From Selenomonadaceae bacterium (GTDB lineage Bacteria; Bacillota; Negativicutes; Selenomonadales; Selenomonadaceae): a stretch of 64,000 nt of DNA. The translations under genes were made by a program, and so were the position numbers. The notes under the pieces were generated by a model, which saw nothing but the letters and a program-made list of their open reading frames with translations, was not told where the DNA came from and did no database searches. The stretch spans positions 1-64,000 of the forward strand of contig JAFWFO010000052.1 of the NCBI GenBank assembly GCA_017515635.1, in the 5' to 3' direction. Positions 33,551 to 41,815 of this stretch are shown piece after piece. Positions within the stretch are counted from its first letter, which is position 1, and each line of letters opens with the position of its first letter.

Positions 33551-34666
33551 ATGAAAACTTACTGCTTTAAGCTTTACAAGTCCGAGCACAATGTCAAACT
33601 TCACAAGCAGATAAGCGCGGCGGGTTTGACATACAATCATTGTCTCTCACTTCATAATCGCTACTACAAATTGTTTGGCAAATTCTTGAACCAAAACAAA
33701 CTCAAAAAGCATTTAACCAAGCTAAAGAAATTGCCAAAGTTCGGTTACTTGCTTGAATACGGCTCGCAAGCAGTGCAAGACGTTGCCGAAAGAATCAACC
33801 GCGCCTTTGAACTGTTTTTCAGCAACTTTAAGCGCAAAGTGAGATGTTCGCCGCCGAAGTTTAAAAAAGTTCGTCGGTATCGGTCGTTCACGTTAAAGCA
33901 AGCGGGCTGGAAACTCGACGAAGACAGCCACATTCTGACGATTAACGGACAGAATTACAAATACTTTCAGTCGCGGCGAATAAGCGGCAAGGTTAAGACG
34001 GTGACAGTTAAGCGCGACAGTTTGGGCGACATTTACGTTTACATCGTGACGGACGCCAAAAAAATTGAAGTTGAAACGCGAACAGGTAAGAGCGTCGGTT
34101 TCGACTTCGGCTTGAAAAAATTCTTAACGGCGTCGGACGGAAAAGACGTAACAAGCCCGCTGTTTTTCGCTAAAAATTCAAAGGCACTAGCTCAAGCGTC
34201 ACGAGAACTTTCAAGAAAAAGTAAAGGCTCAAATAACAGACGCAGAGCGCGATTGAAACTTGCAAGACTGCATAAGAAAGCGGCGAATCAGCGTCACGAC
34301 TTTCATTTTAAATTGGCGCGAAGACTTTGCGTTGAATACGATACGATTTGTATTGAGGACTTGAACGTAAAAGCAATGCAACGACTTTACGGCAAGAAGA
34401 TTTCAGATTTGGCATTCAGCGACTTCGTGCGAATTTTGAAATATGAGGCAAGCAAGTTCGGCACGCTGATTGTCGAAGTGGGAAGATTTTTTGCGTCAAG
34501 TCAGCTGTGTCATTGTTGCGGCGAAAAGAATTTGCAAGTAAAAAATTTGAAGGTGAGACAGTGGACGTGTCCGAAATGCGGAGCGGAACATGACCGAGAC
34601 CGCAACGCCGCGATAAACATTTTGCGTGAAGGGTTGGGGCAACGACCCTTGCAGGAGACACCGTAA
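33551..34666 (+). CDS. tnpB: TnpB, RNA-guided endonuclease of an IS605-type element
   Basis: A 371-residue TnpB that looks intact. The split RuvC residues are Asp185 (VGFDFG), Glu269 (CIEDLN) and Asp350 (HDRDRNAAINI). A zinc finger uses Cys320/323 and Cys340/343. TnpB proteins cut DNA guided by an RNA made from the 3' end of the element. ATG at 33551 follows GGAGGTGA by 6 nt; the reading frame is open further upstream, but that part overlaps the left-end hairpin and has no ribosome site. Confidence 0.95.
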   Translation: MKTYCFKLYKSEHNVKLHKQISAAGLTYNHCLSLHNRYYKLFGKFLNQNKLKKHLTKLKKLPKFGYLLEYGSQAVQDVAERINRAFELFFSNFKRKVRCSPPKFKKVRRYRSFTLKQAGWKLDEDSHILTINGQNYKYFQSRRISGKVKTVTVKRDSLGDIYVYIVTDAKKIEVETRTGKSVGFDFGLKKFLTASDGKDVTSPLFFAKNSKALAQASRELSRKSKGSNNRRRARLKLARLHKKAANQRHDFHFKLARRLCVEYDTICIEDLNVKAMQRLYGKKISDLAFSDFVRILKYEASKFGTLIVEVGRFFASSQLCHCCGEKNLQVKNLKVRQWTCPKCGAEHDRDRNAAINILREGLGQRPLQETP

Positions 34667-34735
34667 GACCTAAATTTTTAGGCAAGTGTTGTTGATAGCA
34701 CAATCCCCCATGTGGGGAGTTTGTCAACATAAATT
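34600..34735 (+). ncRNA. candidate omega (reRNA) guide RNA of TnpB
   Basis: The 3' end of tnpB and the following 70 bp contain GGGTTGGGGCAACGACCC (34630-34647), then TGCAGGAGACACCG, CCTAAATTTTTAGG and the right-end hairpin. This layout matches known TnpB guide RNAs, which overlap the tnpB 3' end and take their guide from the flank beyond the right end. The guide would begin near 34735 and read the flank ATAAATTCC. Boundaries are estimates. Confidence 0.6.
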
Positions 34736-34762
34736 CCTTGCGGAGGCGGGAAAATTTTTTGT

Positions 34763-34984
34763 TTAAGGGTTACAACGCTTGCAGGGCACGTAGCCCGCCG
34801 AAATTGCTTCGTCGCGAGTTTGGAAGTCGACGCGATTTTTCGGATTCATTTTGCCGACCGACGAACAATCCGAGAGATGAAATTTTTTGGAATTCGCATT
34901 GCCGACGTAATTTCCCGCAAGCACCGTCGCGAAAGTCGCCGTCATAAAAATTGCCGTGATGACTGCCACAAAAATTTTTTTCAT
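34763..34984 (-). CDS. small exported protein with Ada-like zinc-binding fold
   Basis: A 73-residue protein: signal peptide of about 23 residues, then a compact domain YVGNANSKKFHLSDCSSVGKM ... GYVPCKRCNP. This matches the short Cys-type domain found after thermonuclease and competence-related modules (K-F-H-x2-x-C ... PCxxC), thought to bind zinc. Here it stands alone and is exported. The function is unknown. The ATG at 34984 follows GAGGAGGT. It ends a unit with htpX (37 bp gap). Confidence 0.82.
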   Translation of the reverse strand: MKKIFVAVITAIFMTATFATVLAGNYVGNANSKKFHLSDCSSVGKMNPKNRVDFQTRDEAISAGYVPCKRCNP

Positions 34985-35021
34985 TGCCAGACCTCCTCAA
35001 TGACCGAAAAATTTTTTAAAC

Positions 35022-35897
35022 TTATTGCCCGTTATTCAAAAGCCGCATGTCGCGAGCCTGTTCGCGCAGTCGAGAAATTCTTTCTTCCGTATCGGGGTGC
35101 GTCGAGAACAAATTTTTCAGCGTCTTTTTGGAGTTTTCAAGCGGGTTGATTATAAACATGTGCGCCGTGGCAGTTCCCGCTTGAGGCATGGGCGGCGAAG
35201 TTCGTGCGTAACGTTCGATTTTTTCCAACGCGTTGGCAAGATATGTAGGGTTGCCGCAAATTTCTCCGCCGGTTTTGTCCGCGTCGTATTCCCGCGAACG
35301 AGAGACTGCAAGTTGAATCAGCGTCGCGGCAATCGGTGCAAGAATCACCGTCGCCAAAAATCCGATAATTCCGCCCCTGTCGTCATTGGAACGCGTGCCG
35401 AAAATCGCTCCCCAATGCACAATATCTGCAACCATCGAAATGACGCCCGCCATAGCCGCCGCAACCGTGCCGATCAAAATGTCGCGGTGTTTGACGTGCG
35501 CAAGTTCGTGACCAAGGACGCCCGAAATTTCGTTGTAGTCAAGAGTGTTCATCAAGCCCGTAGTGACCGCAACCGCCGCGTGATCGGGATTTCTGCCCGT
35601 CGCGAATGCGTTGGGAATAAGTTCGTTAATCACGTAAACGCGGGGCATTGGCAAATTTGCGTTGGCGGCAAGTTTTTCAACAATCTCGTAAAGTTGCGGC
35701 GAATCTTCGCGGGAAATTTCGCGAGCGTTGTAACTTTTGAGCACAATCGAATCGCTGAACCAGTAAGTTACAAAATTAATTCCAAGCGAAATTATAAGCA
35801 TAATCGCCGCGCCCGTCGTCGAACCAAGCACGCCGCCGACTGCGACCAACAAACCCGTGAGCAACGCCATTAACACAAACGTTTTGAAAATATTCAC
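35022..35897 (-). CDS. htpX: membrane zinc protease HtpX
   Basis: A 291-residue M48B protease. Two N-terminal transmembrane segments (about 8-25 and 32-47) are followed by the zinc motif HELAH (130-134), two more hydrophobic segments and SREYDADKTGGEI with the third ligand Glu. It degrades misfolded membrane proteins. GTG at 35897 lies 6 nt after GGGAGGT; the frame is open a few codons upstream of that site. Confidence 0.95.
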   Translation of the reverse strand: MNIFKTFVLMALLTGLLVAVGGVLGSTTGAAIMLIISLGINFVTYWFSDSIVLKSYNAREISREDSPQLYEIVEKLAANANLPMPRVYVINELIPNAFATGRNPDHAAVAVTTGLMNTLDYNEISGVLGHELAHVKHRDILIGTVAAAMAGVISMVADIVHWGAIFGTRSNDDRGGIIGFLATVILAPIAATLIQLAVSRSREYDADKTGGEICGNPTYLANALEKIERYARTSPPMPQAGTATAHMFIINPLENSKKTLKNLFSTHPDTEERISRLREQARDMRLLNNGQ

Positions 35898-35978
35898 GTC
35901 GATACCTCCCGTCAAGAATTCGTCAAAAAGTTTTTGTGGATTATAATACGCGCTTGCAAAAAAATTTTCAAATTAATT

Positions 35979-36006
35979 TTGTCTGAGCCGCCCTGTCGTG
36001 TATAAT
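35979..36006 (+). promoter_or_regulatory. promoter of pyk
   Basis: TTGTCT (35979-35984), 16-nt spacer and perfect TATAAT (36001-36006). Confidence 0.75.
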
Positions 36007-36033
36007 GGAAAAAATTTCTCGGAGGTTGATGTC

Positions 36034-37446
36034 ATGCTTAAGAAAACTAAAATCATCTGCACGCAAGGTCCCGCAACCGATGCCCCCGGTATTATCGAAG
36101 GTTTAATCCAAAACGGCATGAACGCGGCTCGTTTCAACTTTTCGCACGGCGATCACGAAGGTCACAAGAAACGCATTGACGCGGTTAAAGCGGCGGCGAA
36201 AAAAGCGGGCGTAATTATTTCGCTCGTCCTCGACACCAAAGGCCCCGAAATGCGTCTCGGCGAATTCAAAGACGGCGCAGTTCAACTCGTCGAAGGCAAC
36301 AAGTTCACGCTCGTTCACGAAGATGTTTTGGGCGACGAAACGAAAGCCACCGTCAATCACAAATTGCTTTACACCGAAGTTAAGGCGGGCGACAAACTTT
36401 TGTTGAACGACGGACTTGTCGAACTGCGGATTGACGAAATTGTCGACAAGGACATTCACACGACGATTTTAAATTCCGGCAAGATGAGCAGTCGCAAACG
36501 TGTCGCCGCGCCGGGCGTGTCGCTCGGCCTGCCCGCAATCAGCGAACAGGACGAAAAAGATATTCTCTTCGGCATTCAAAACGACATGGATTTCGTCGCC
36601 GCAAGTTTCATTCAGCGCGCCGCAGACGTTGAGGCGATTCGCAAATTAATCGTCGACCACGGCGGCCACATGGAAATTATTTCCAAAATCGAAAACCTTG
36701 AGGGCGTCAAAAATATCGACGCGATTATTGAAGCAAGCGACGGAATCATGGTTGCTCGCGGCGATTTGGGCGTCGAAATTCCCGCTGAAGACGTGCCGAT
36801 TATCCAGAAACAAATTATCAAAAAATGCAACGCTGTCGGCAAACCCGTCGTTGTCGCAACGCAAATGCTTGAGTCAATGACGACGAACCCGCGCCCGACT
36901 CGTGCGGAAGTTTCGGACGTTGGCAATGCGATTCTTGACGGCGCGGATGTCATCATGCTGAGCGGCGAAACTGCCGGCGGTAAATATCCCGTCGAAGCGG
37001 CGGCAATGATGAATCAAATCGCGTTGAGAACTGAAGAGTCGCTCGAATACAAAGAAATTTTCCTCATGAAGGGCATGGGACGCAAATATTCTCACACGGA
37101 CGCAATCGCTCACGCAACTGTTCAGCTCGGCTACGAACTCAACGCGGCGGCAATTATCACGCCGACAAAATCCGGTTACACAACCCGCGTCGTCTCGAAG
37201 TACAAGCCGAAAGCTCCGATTATCGCATTCACGCAGACCGATCAAGTTGCGCGGCATTTGAACTTGCGTTGGGGCGTTTATCCGATTTCCGGCACGCCGT
37301 GGCTCGACATTGTTCAGATGATTGACTATTCGGCTCAAAGCGCGCTTGAACACGGTTACGTCAAAAAAGGTGACCTGACAATTTTGACGGCGGGCATGAA
37401 GTACGGCGAAGGCGGCACTTCCTCAATTCGCTTACACACGATTTAA
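36034..37446 (+). CDS. pyk: pyruvate kinase
   Basis: A 470-residue pyruvate kinase: KIICTQGPATD at the N-terminus, FNFSHGDHEGH, the active-site signature IISKIENLEGVKN and MVARGDLGVEIP, and a C-terminal allosteric domain. It lacks the extra PEP-utiliser-like domain of the ~585-residue Bacillus enzyme. It converts PEP and ADP to pyruvate and ATP. ATG at 36034 is 8 nt after CGGAGG; codons from 35998 overlap the promoter and are rejected. Confidence 0.97.
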   Translation: MLKKTKIICTQGPATDAPGIIEGLIQNGMNAARFNFSHGDHEGHKKRIDAVKAAAKKAGVIISLVLDTKGPEMRLGEFKDGAVQLVEGNKFTLVHEDVLGDETKATVNHKLLYTEVKAGDKLLLNDGLVELRIDEIVDKDIHTTILNSGKMSSRKRVAAPGVSLGLPAISEQDEKDILFGIQNDMDFVAASFIQRAADVEAIRKLIVDHGGHMEIISKIENLEGVKNIDAIIEASDGIMVARGDLGVEIPAEDVPIIQKQIIKKCNAVGKPVVVATQMLESMTTNPRPTRAEVSDVGNAILDGADVIMLSGETAGGKYPVEAAAMMNQIALRTEESLEYKEIFLMKGMGRKYSHTDAIAHATVQLGYELNAAAIITPTKSGYTTRVVSKYKPKAPIIAFTQTDQVARHLNLRWGVYPISGTPWLDIVQMIDYSAQSALEHGYVKKGDLTILTAGMKYGEGGTSSIRLHTI

Positions 37447-37450
37447 AAAT

Positions 37451-37522
37451 CTGCGCGGCGATAACGTCTGATTGATTTTATGACGCGAAGCGTCAACTGT
37501 TTGTCCACTTTTTAAAAGTGGC
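37451..37522 (+). repeat. CGCGGCG/hairpin element, copy 2
   Basis: Begins CTGCGCGGCGATAACGT, has an internal TGACGC-GAA-GCGTCA hairpin, then CTGTTTG and the terminal hairpin CCACTTTT-T-AAAAGTGG. The other two copies have GTTACTTTT-T-AAAAGTAAC. The paired changes keep the stem intact. It follows the pyk stop. Confidence 0.85.
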
Positions 37523-37540
37523 GCGGCTCAAAAAATTTTT

Positions 37541-37572
37541 TCCCGTCAAATAATCGGCGGGATTTTTTTTTT
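37541..37572 (+). terminator. terminator after pyk
   Basis: TCCCGTC pairs with GGCGGGA (one G-U) around AAATAATC and is followed by ten T. Confidence 0.85.
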
Positions 37573-37578
37573 GTAACG

Positions 37579-37587
37579 TGTTATAAT
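37579..37587 (+). promoter_or_regulatory. extended -10 promoter of the MATE gene
   Basis: TG-T-TATAAT at 37579-37587, about 28 nt before the predicted start of translation; no good -35 box because the pyk terminator precedes it. Confidence 0.6.
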
Positions 37588-37621
37588 CGCGAACGTATTA
37601 ATTTTTGCGGAGGGAATTTCT

Positions 37622-39292
37622 TTGGCTGAAACGGTTATCGGCACGCGTTTTAAATCGGTTTTCGTGGCGTCGCTCGCGTCAATGTCAATTTCATACGTCC
37701 TGATACTCACCGACAACATTGTCGCGGGACAATTCGTCGGCGAAGATGCGGTTGCGGCAATGACGCTCGTGGCACCGATAATGACGCTGGTACTTTTTTT
37801 GAGCTACATGGTTGCTGACGGGCTGGCGATGATGTTTTCCTACGCCAAAGGCAAAAATGACCGCGAACAGGCGAATAAATATTTCGGCATGGGCGTAATT
37901 TCCTCGGTCGTCATAAGCGTTTTGTTGACGATTATTTTCGTGGCGTTCGACGAAAAAATTTTGTCGCTGTGGGAAATTTCGCCACAGCTGATGACTTACG
38001 CGCTGGAATATTATCACGGGCTGATGTTCGTCGCCGCGCCCGCCATGCTGAATATTTTTTTCTACACGATTTACGTTGCCGAGGGCGAAGAAACTATTTG
38101 CGTTCAAGCGTCGATAGCAATGTTCGTCGTCAACATGGTACTCGATATTTTGCTGGGCTGGAAAATCGGCGTTGTAGGTATCGGTGTCGCGACGACGATC
38201 GGCAATTTGGTCGGCTTCCTGTGGCACCTGCCGCATTTGTTCTCGAAAAAATGTCAGTTGCGTCTTGTGAAGTATTGGAACAATCGCGAATTCGCGCAGA
38301 GTATTTTTTACAGCTGGTATCACTCGATGGACACGCTTTGGCTGACGTTGTTGCCGCTGATTTTCGCGCAGTTCACTTTATGGCGTTTCGGCGAAGACGA
38401 GCTGATTGTCGTCACGGTCATTAACAGTTTGCTGACGCTGTTAATCGCGATTTACACGGGCATTGTCGATTGCATTCAACCGATGGTCTGTCAATATCAC
38501 GCGGAAGGCGCGTTGCATTCCGTGGCGAAAACAATGCGCTTGGGTATCGGCTCGACAATCGCCGTGACGCTTGCGATAATTTTGTTCGGGATGATTTTCG
38601 CGGAATTTTTGCCGGGATTGTTCGGCGTCAATCGCGAAGAAATTTTATACGGTGAAGCCGTCCGCGCCGCAAGAATTTTCTTGCCGTTCACCGTATTTTT
38701 GGGCGTCACGCTCATGTTCTCGAATTATTACATTTACATTGAGCGGCTCAATCTCGGCGCGCTGATAAAAGTTTTGTTGTTGCTGATTTTGCCGAGTGTG
38801 GGCATGTTCGCGGGCGTGTACGGCTTGTGGCAAATGTGGTTGGGCGTCAGCTGTTCGTTTATCGTCGCGTTGCTTTTGAATAAGCTGATAACGCGCAACA
38901 AATTCGGAGTGCTTTTGATTGATCCGAAAAATTTATCACGACAATTTTCTTTCGACACGCCCGCCGTCAAAGAAAAATTTCCCGCGCTGTCGAAGGCACT
39001 GGAAAAATATTTTTCGCAAACAAATGTTGTTGACGGACGCAAAAACTTTTTGACGGCTTTGGTCTCGGAATTGTTTCACGTTTACGCGGCGCGGCAAGAA
39101 AAACTTTTTCAACTGGAAATTTCTATTATCCCCGCCGAACATTCGATGACAATAATTTTTCGTGACAACGGCTCGGCGAAAAATCCTTTGGAGCAAAATT
39201 TAAGCCCGAATCTGCGACAAATTTTTGGCAACGTTCGCGAAAAGAAGTATATGATTGACGGCGACGAAAATAAATTTGTCGTTGTCGTTTGA
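37622..39292 (+). CDS. MATE family exporter with C-terminal degenerate ATPase-like domain
   Basis: A 556-residue protein. Residues 1-445 hold about twelve transmembrane segments of a MATE/NorM-type antiporter (LTDNIVAGQFVGEDAVAAMTLV, VADGLAMMFSYAKGK). About 110 further residues are cytoplasmic (from roughly 450). Its LTALVSELFHVYAAR helix and MTIIFRDNGSAKNP segment resemble the N box and D-x-G box of anti-sigma-type GHKL ATPases in degraded form. The fusion is an inference. TTG at 37622 follows GCGGAGGG. The condensation-domain gene follows after 15 bp. Confidence 0.85.
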   Translation: MAETVIGTRFKSVFVASLASMSISYVLILTDNIVAGQFVGEDAVAAMTLVAPIMTLVLFLSYMVADGLAMMFSYAKGKNDREQANKYFGMGVISSVVISVLLTIIFVAFDEKILSLWEISPQLMTYALEYYHGLMFVAAPAMLNIFFYTIYVAEGEETICVQASIAMFVVNMVLDILLGWKIGVVGIGVATTIGNLVGFLWHLPHLFSKKCQLRLVKYWNNREFAQSIFYSWYHSMDTLWLTLLPLIFAQFTLWRFGEDELIVVTVINSLLTLLIAIYTGIVDCIQPMVCQYHAEGALHSVAKTMRLGIGSTIAVTLAIILFGMIFAEFLPGLFGVNREEILYGEAVRAARIFLPFTVFLGVTLMFSNYYIYIERLNLGALIKVLLLLILPSVGMFAGVYGLWQMWLGVSCSFIVALLLNKLITRNKFGVLLIDPKNLSRQFSFDTPAVKEKFPALSKALEKYFSQTNVVDGRKNFLTALVSELFHVYAARQEKLFQLEISIIPAEHSMTIIFRDNGSAKNPLEQNLSPNLRQIFGNVREKKYMIDGDENKFVVVV

Positions 39293-39307
39293 GGAGGCAA
39301 ATTTTTT

Positions 39308-40561
39308 ATGGACAACGCGAGAAAATTTTATCCGTTGCGCCCGATTCAGCGTTGGTTGGTCGACACGCACTTTAACAAGGCAAAGTCCACAATGATGAAT
39401 ATCGGCGCGCTTTACAAACTTTCTTCGCAATTCGACATGCAACGCCTTGTTGATGCGGTCAACGAAGTTTTGAACAGGCACGACATTTTCCGTTGCAGAT
39501 TCGTTTTTCATCCCGAAACAAGCGACATGTGCCAAACTTTCGACGGCGAAATTGAGCCCGTCCAAATCGAACACATGAGCGACGAAGAATTTTCCGCACG
39601 CATGGAAAAATTGCGCAAGCCTTACGAATTAATCGATAAGCCGTTGTGGCGCATTTACGCCATTGAGACGCCTACTGAAAGATATATGTACTTTGATTTT
39701 TATCATGCGATAATGGACGGCGTGTCGTGCGCATTTCTTTTTGTGGGCGAGGTCGGTAAAATTTATATCGGTCGCAAAATTACTCGTCCCGCGTTGAATT
39801 ACGCCGACTTTGTCGAAGAGGAAGCAAAAATTCCACTCTCCGAACTTGCCGAAGGTCACGACTACTGGAAAAAAATGCTTGATCCATTCGACGCGAAAAA
39901 ACATCTGCCGCCGCCGGACGTGAAAGACGTTGCCGCATGGACGCAAGGAAATTTTGAATACGAATTCAAAGATTTCACCGAAGAATTTTTCCGCGAAACT
40001 CGTCGCAATGAAAATGCTTTCTTCCTCGGCGCGACAATGTTGACGCTTGCCAAAGTCAGCGGCTCAAAAGAATCAATCATGAGCTGGATTCACAACGGTC
40101 GCAACACGATGCGCGAACGCCGATTGATAGGGCTTATGCTCGAACAAGTTCCCTGCGCGTGGGATTTTCACGAAGATATTTCCGTCCGCGATTTTCTCGA
40201 CAAACTCGAAGGGCAAATCAATACCGGCTTTCAATACCGCAAGTCCTTGAATGTTGTTTACAACGAAGGTCTCGAAGATGATTGCGTCAGTTTCATTTTC
40301 CAGAAAAGTATTCATAACGACGTAACTTTCGGCAACGCTAAACTGTGTGTCAGTTTCCTGCCGCCGAATGAAATTTCTGCCGTGGAAAATGCGCTTGATG
40401 TCGAAGTCGAATCAAATGACGACGGCACTTACGGTTTATTCCTCGATTATGACGCGGGACGTTATTCCGAAGCCGCAATGAAAAATTTCGCCGAAACGAT
40501 GAACAAAATTCTTATCGCGATGAGAGACGAAAAAATTCTTGTCTCGAAAATTTTGGGCTGA
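39308..40561 (+). CDS. stand-alone condensation-domain (acyltransferase) protein
   Basis: A 417-residue protein of the NRPS condensation/alcohol acetyltransferase superfamily. The active-site motif HHxxxDG reads Y-H-A-I-M-D-G: the first His is Tyr, but the catalytic second His and the Asp are kept. RHDIFRCRFVF and the late latch region fit the fold. There is no adenylation or carrier domain nearby, so it may transfer an acyl group to a small molecule that the MATE protein exports. ATG at 39308 follows GAGGAGG. Same unit as the MATE gene. Confidence 0.82.
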   Translation: MDNARKFYPLRPIQRWLVDTHFNKAKSTMMNIGALYKLSSQFDMQRLVDAVNEVLNRHDIFRCRFVFHPETSDMCQTFDGEIEPVQIEHMSDEEFSARMEKLRKPYELIDKPLWRIYAIETPTERYMYFDFYHAIMDGVSCAFLFVGEVGKIYIGRKITRPALNYADFVEEEAKIPLSELAEGHDYWKKMLDPFDAKKHLPPPDVKDVAAWTQGNFEYEFKDFTEEFFRETRRNENAFFLGATMLTLAKVSGSKESIMSWIHNGRNTMRERRLIGLMLEQVPCAWDFHEDISVRDFLDKLEGQINTGFQYRKSLNVVYNEGLEDDCVSFIFQKSIHNDVTFGNAKLCVSFLPPNEISAVENALDVEVESNDDGTYGLFLDYDAGRYSEAAMKNFAETMNKILIAMRDEKILVSKILG

Positions 40562-40571
40562 AGAAATTTTT

Positions 40572-40606
40572 AACGGTGTGCAACTTCAACGTTGCCGCCG
40601 TTTTTT
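40572..40606 (+). terminator. terminator after the condensation-domain gene
   Basis: AACGG pairs with CCGTT and the inner GCAAC with GTTGC, with a small internal loop; followed by six T. Confidence 0.8.
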
Positions 40607-40633
40607 GTTGCAAAAATTCCTGCGCGTCGCAAC

Positions 40634-40662
40634 TTGCTTGTCGAAAAATTTTTTAGTACAAT
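40634..40662 (+). promoter_or_regulatory. promoter of potABC
   Basis: TTGCTT (40634-40639), 17-nt spacer and TACAAT (40657-40662). Confidence 0.55.
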
Positions 40663-40697
40663 GGCGCAAATTTTTTGGGACGGGAGCAAAATAATTT

Positions 40698-40724
40698 CAA
40701 ACTCCCAACTCCTAACTCCACACT
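40698..40724 (+). repeat. heptad array, one arm (AACTCCN type)
   Basis: Units AACTCCC, AACTCCT, AACTCCA, CACT in the potA leader. The same unit type forms the right arm of the pair at 62642-62712. Confidence 0.75.
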
Positions 40725-40744
40725 GACAGAAAGGTTGCTGAGAA

Positions 40745-41815
40745 ATGAAAAGGGAATTGATACATTTGGAGAACGTCGCCAAATCATTCGGGAATTTGCG
40801 CGTGCTTGACGAAATCGACTTGACGATTTACGAAAGCGAATTCATCACGCTTTTGGGGCCTTCGGGTTGCGGCAAAACGACAATGCTCAGAATTATCGGC
40901 GGCTTTGAACAGCCCGACACGGGGCGCGTCATCTTCGACGGCAAAGACATCGCGAACTTACCGCCGAATCGGAGACCGATTAACACAGTCTTCCAAAAGT
41001 ATTCTCTCTTTTCTCACATGAACGTTGAGGAAAATATTTCCTTCGGGCCGAAAATCGCGGGCAAGTCTGCGGATTTCATTCGCGACAAAGTTAAATACGC
41101 GTTGAAACTCGTCAACCTCGAAGGCTACGAAAAACACGACGTTACGAAATTGAGCGGCGGTCAGCAACAGCGAATTGCAATCGCCCGCGCCGTCGTCAAC
41201 GAACCGAAAGTGCTTTTGCTCGACGAACCGTTGAGCGCGTTGGATTTGAAATTGCGTCGTGCAATGCGCCGCGAACTCGTCCGAATCAATAAAGAAACGG
41301 GCATAACTTTTATTTTCGTCACGCACGACCAAGAAGAGGCCTTGTCGATGAGCGATCGCGTCGTCGTCATGAATCAAGGTTACATTCAACAAGTCGGCAC
41401 GCCCGAAAATGTTTACAACGAACCCGAAAATGCATTTGTCGCGGACTTTATCGGCGACAGCAATATTATCGATGGCATCATGGTGCGCGACAGACTCGTT
41501 AAAATTTTTGGGCGCGAATATCCCTGCGTCGACGAAGGTTTTCCGGAAAATTGTCCCGTCGACGTGCAGATTCGCCCTGAAGATATTAAACTTGCTTCGC
41601 CGCTGGAGGATGGCTTTAACGGCGTTGTTACCCGCGTCGTCTTTTGGGGCATGAGTTACGACATTAACGTTGAGGCGGACGGCTTTGAGTGGCTCGTTCA
41701 ATCGTCGACGGGACGCACGGTCGGTGAACGCGTGAGCCTGCGCGTTGCTCCCGAAAATATTCAAATCATGAGCAAACCGCAATCCGAAGACGAGGAGGTT
41801 TCCCATGATGTTTAA
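40745..41815 (+). CDS. potA: spermidine/putrescine ABC transporter ATPase PotA
   Basis: A 356-residue ABC ATPase. Walker A GPSGCGKTT (about 38-46), signature LSGGQQQRIAIARA, Walker B LLLDEPLSALD and the switch VTHDQEEAL are all intact. A C-terminal TOBE-like regulatory domain (about 250-340) fits PotA/FbpC/UgpC-type importers. Gene order with two permeases points to polyamines. ATG at 40745. The stop overlaps potB by 11 bp. Confidence 0.94.
   Translation: MKRELIHLENVAKSFGNLRVLDEIDLTIYESEFITLLGPSGCGKTTMLRIIGGFEQPDTGRVIFDGKDIANLPPNRRPINTVFQKYSLFSHMNVEENISFGPKIAGKSADFIRDKVKYALKLVNLEGYEKHDVTKLSGGQQQRIAIARAVVNEPKVLLLDEPLSALDLKLRRAMRRELVRINKETGITFIFVTHDQEEALSMSDRVVVMNQGYIQQVGTPENVYNEPENAFVADFIGDSNIIDGIMVRDRLVKIFGREYPCVDEGFPENCPVDVQIRPEDIKLASPLEDGFNGVVTRVVFWGMSYDINVEADGFEWLVQSSTGRTVGERVSLRVAPENIQIMSKPQSEDEEVSHDV

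Larger units (their letters stand above)
33463..34735 (+). mobile_element. IS200/IS605-type element with tnpB only (IS1341-like)
   Basis: The left end has a hairpin CCC-A-CCC-TTTA-GGG-C-GGG at 33469-33486 and the right end a TCCCC/GGGGA hairpin at 34704-34718. Between them is a single intact tnpB and no tnpA, so transposition would need TnpA from elsewhere. The exact ends are not fixed because such elements leave no target duplication. It sits between the divergent LysE and the small zinc-protein gene. Confidence 0.85.

Noticed and set aside
40572..40606. The AACTTCAACGTTGCC stretch as a fourth palindrome-headed element
   Set aside because: It lacks the GCAACGTGACGTTGC core and ATCCAATTTGGT continuation and is fully explained as a terminator stem.
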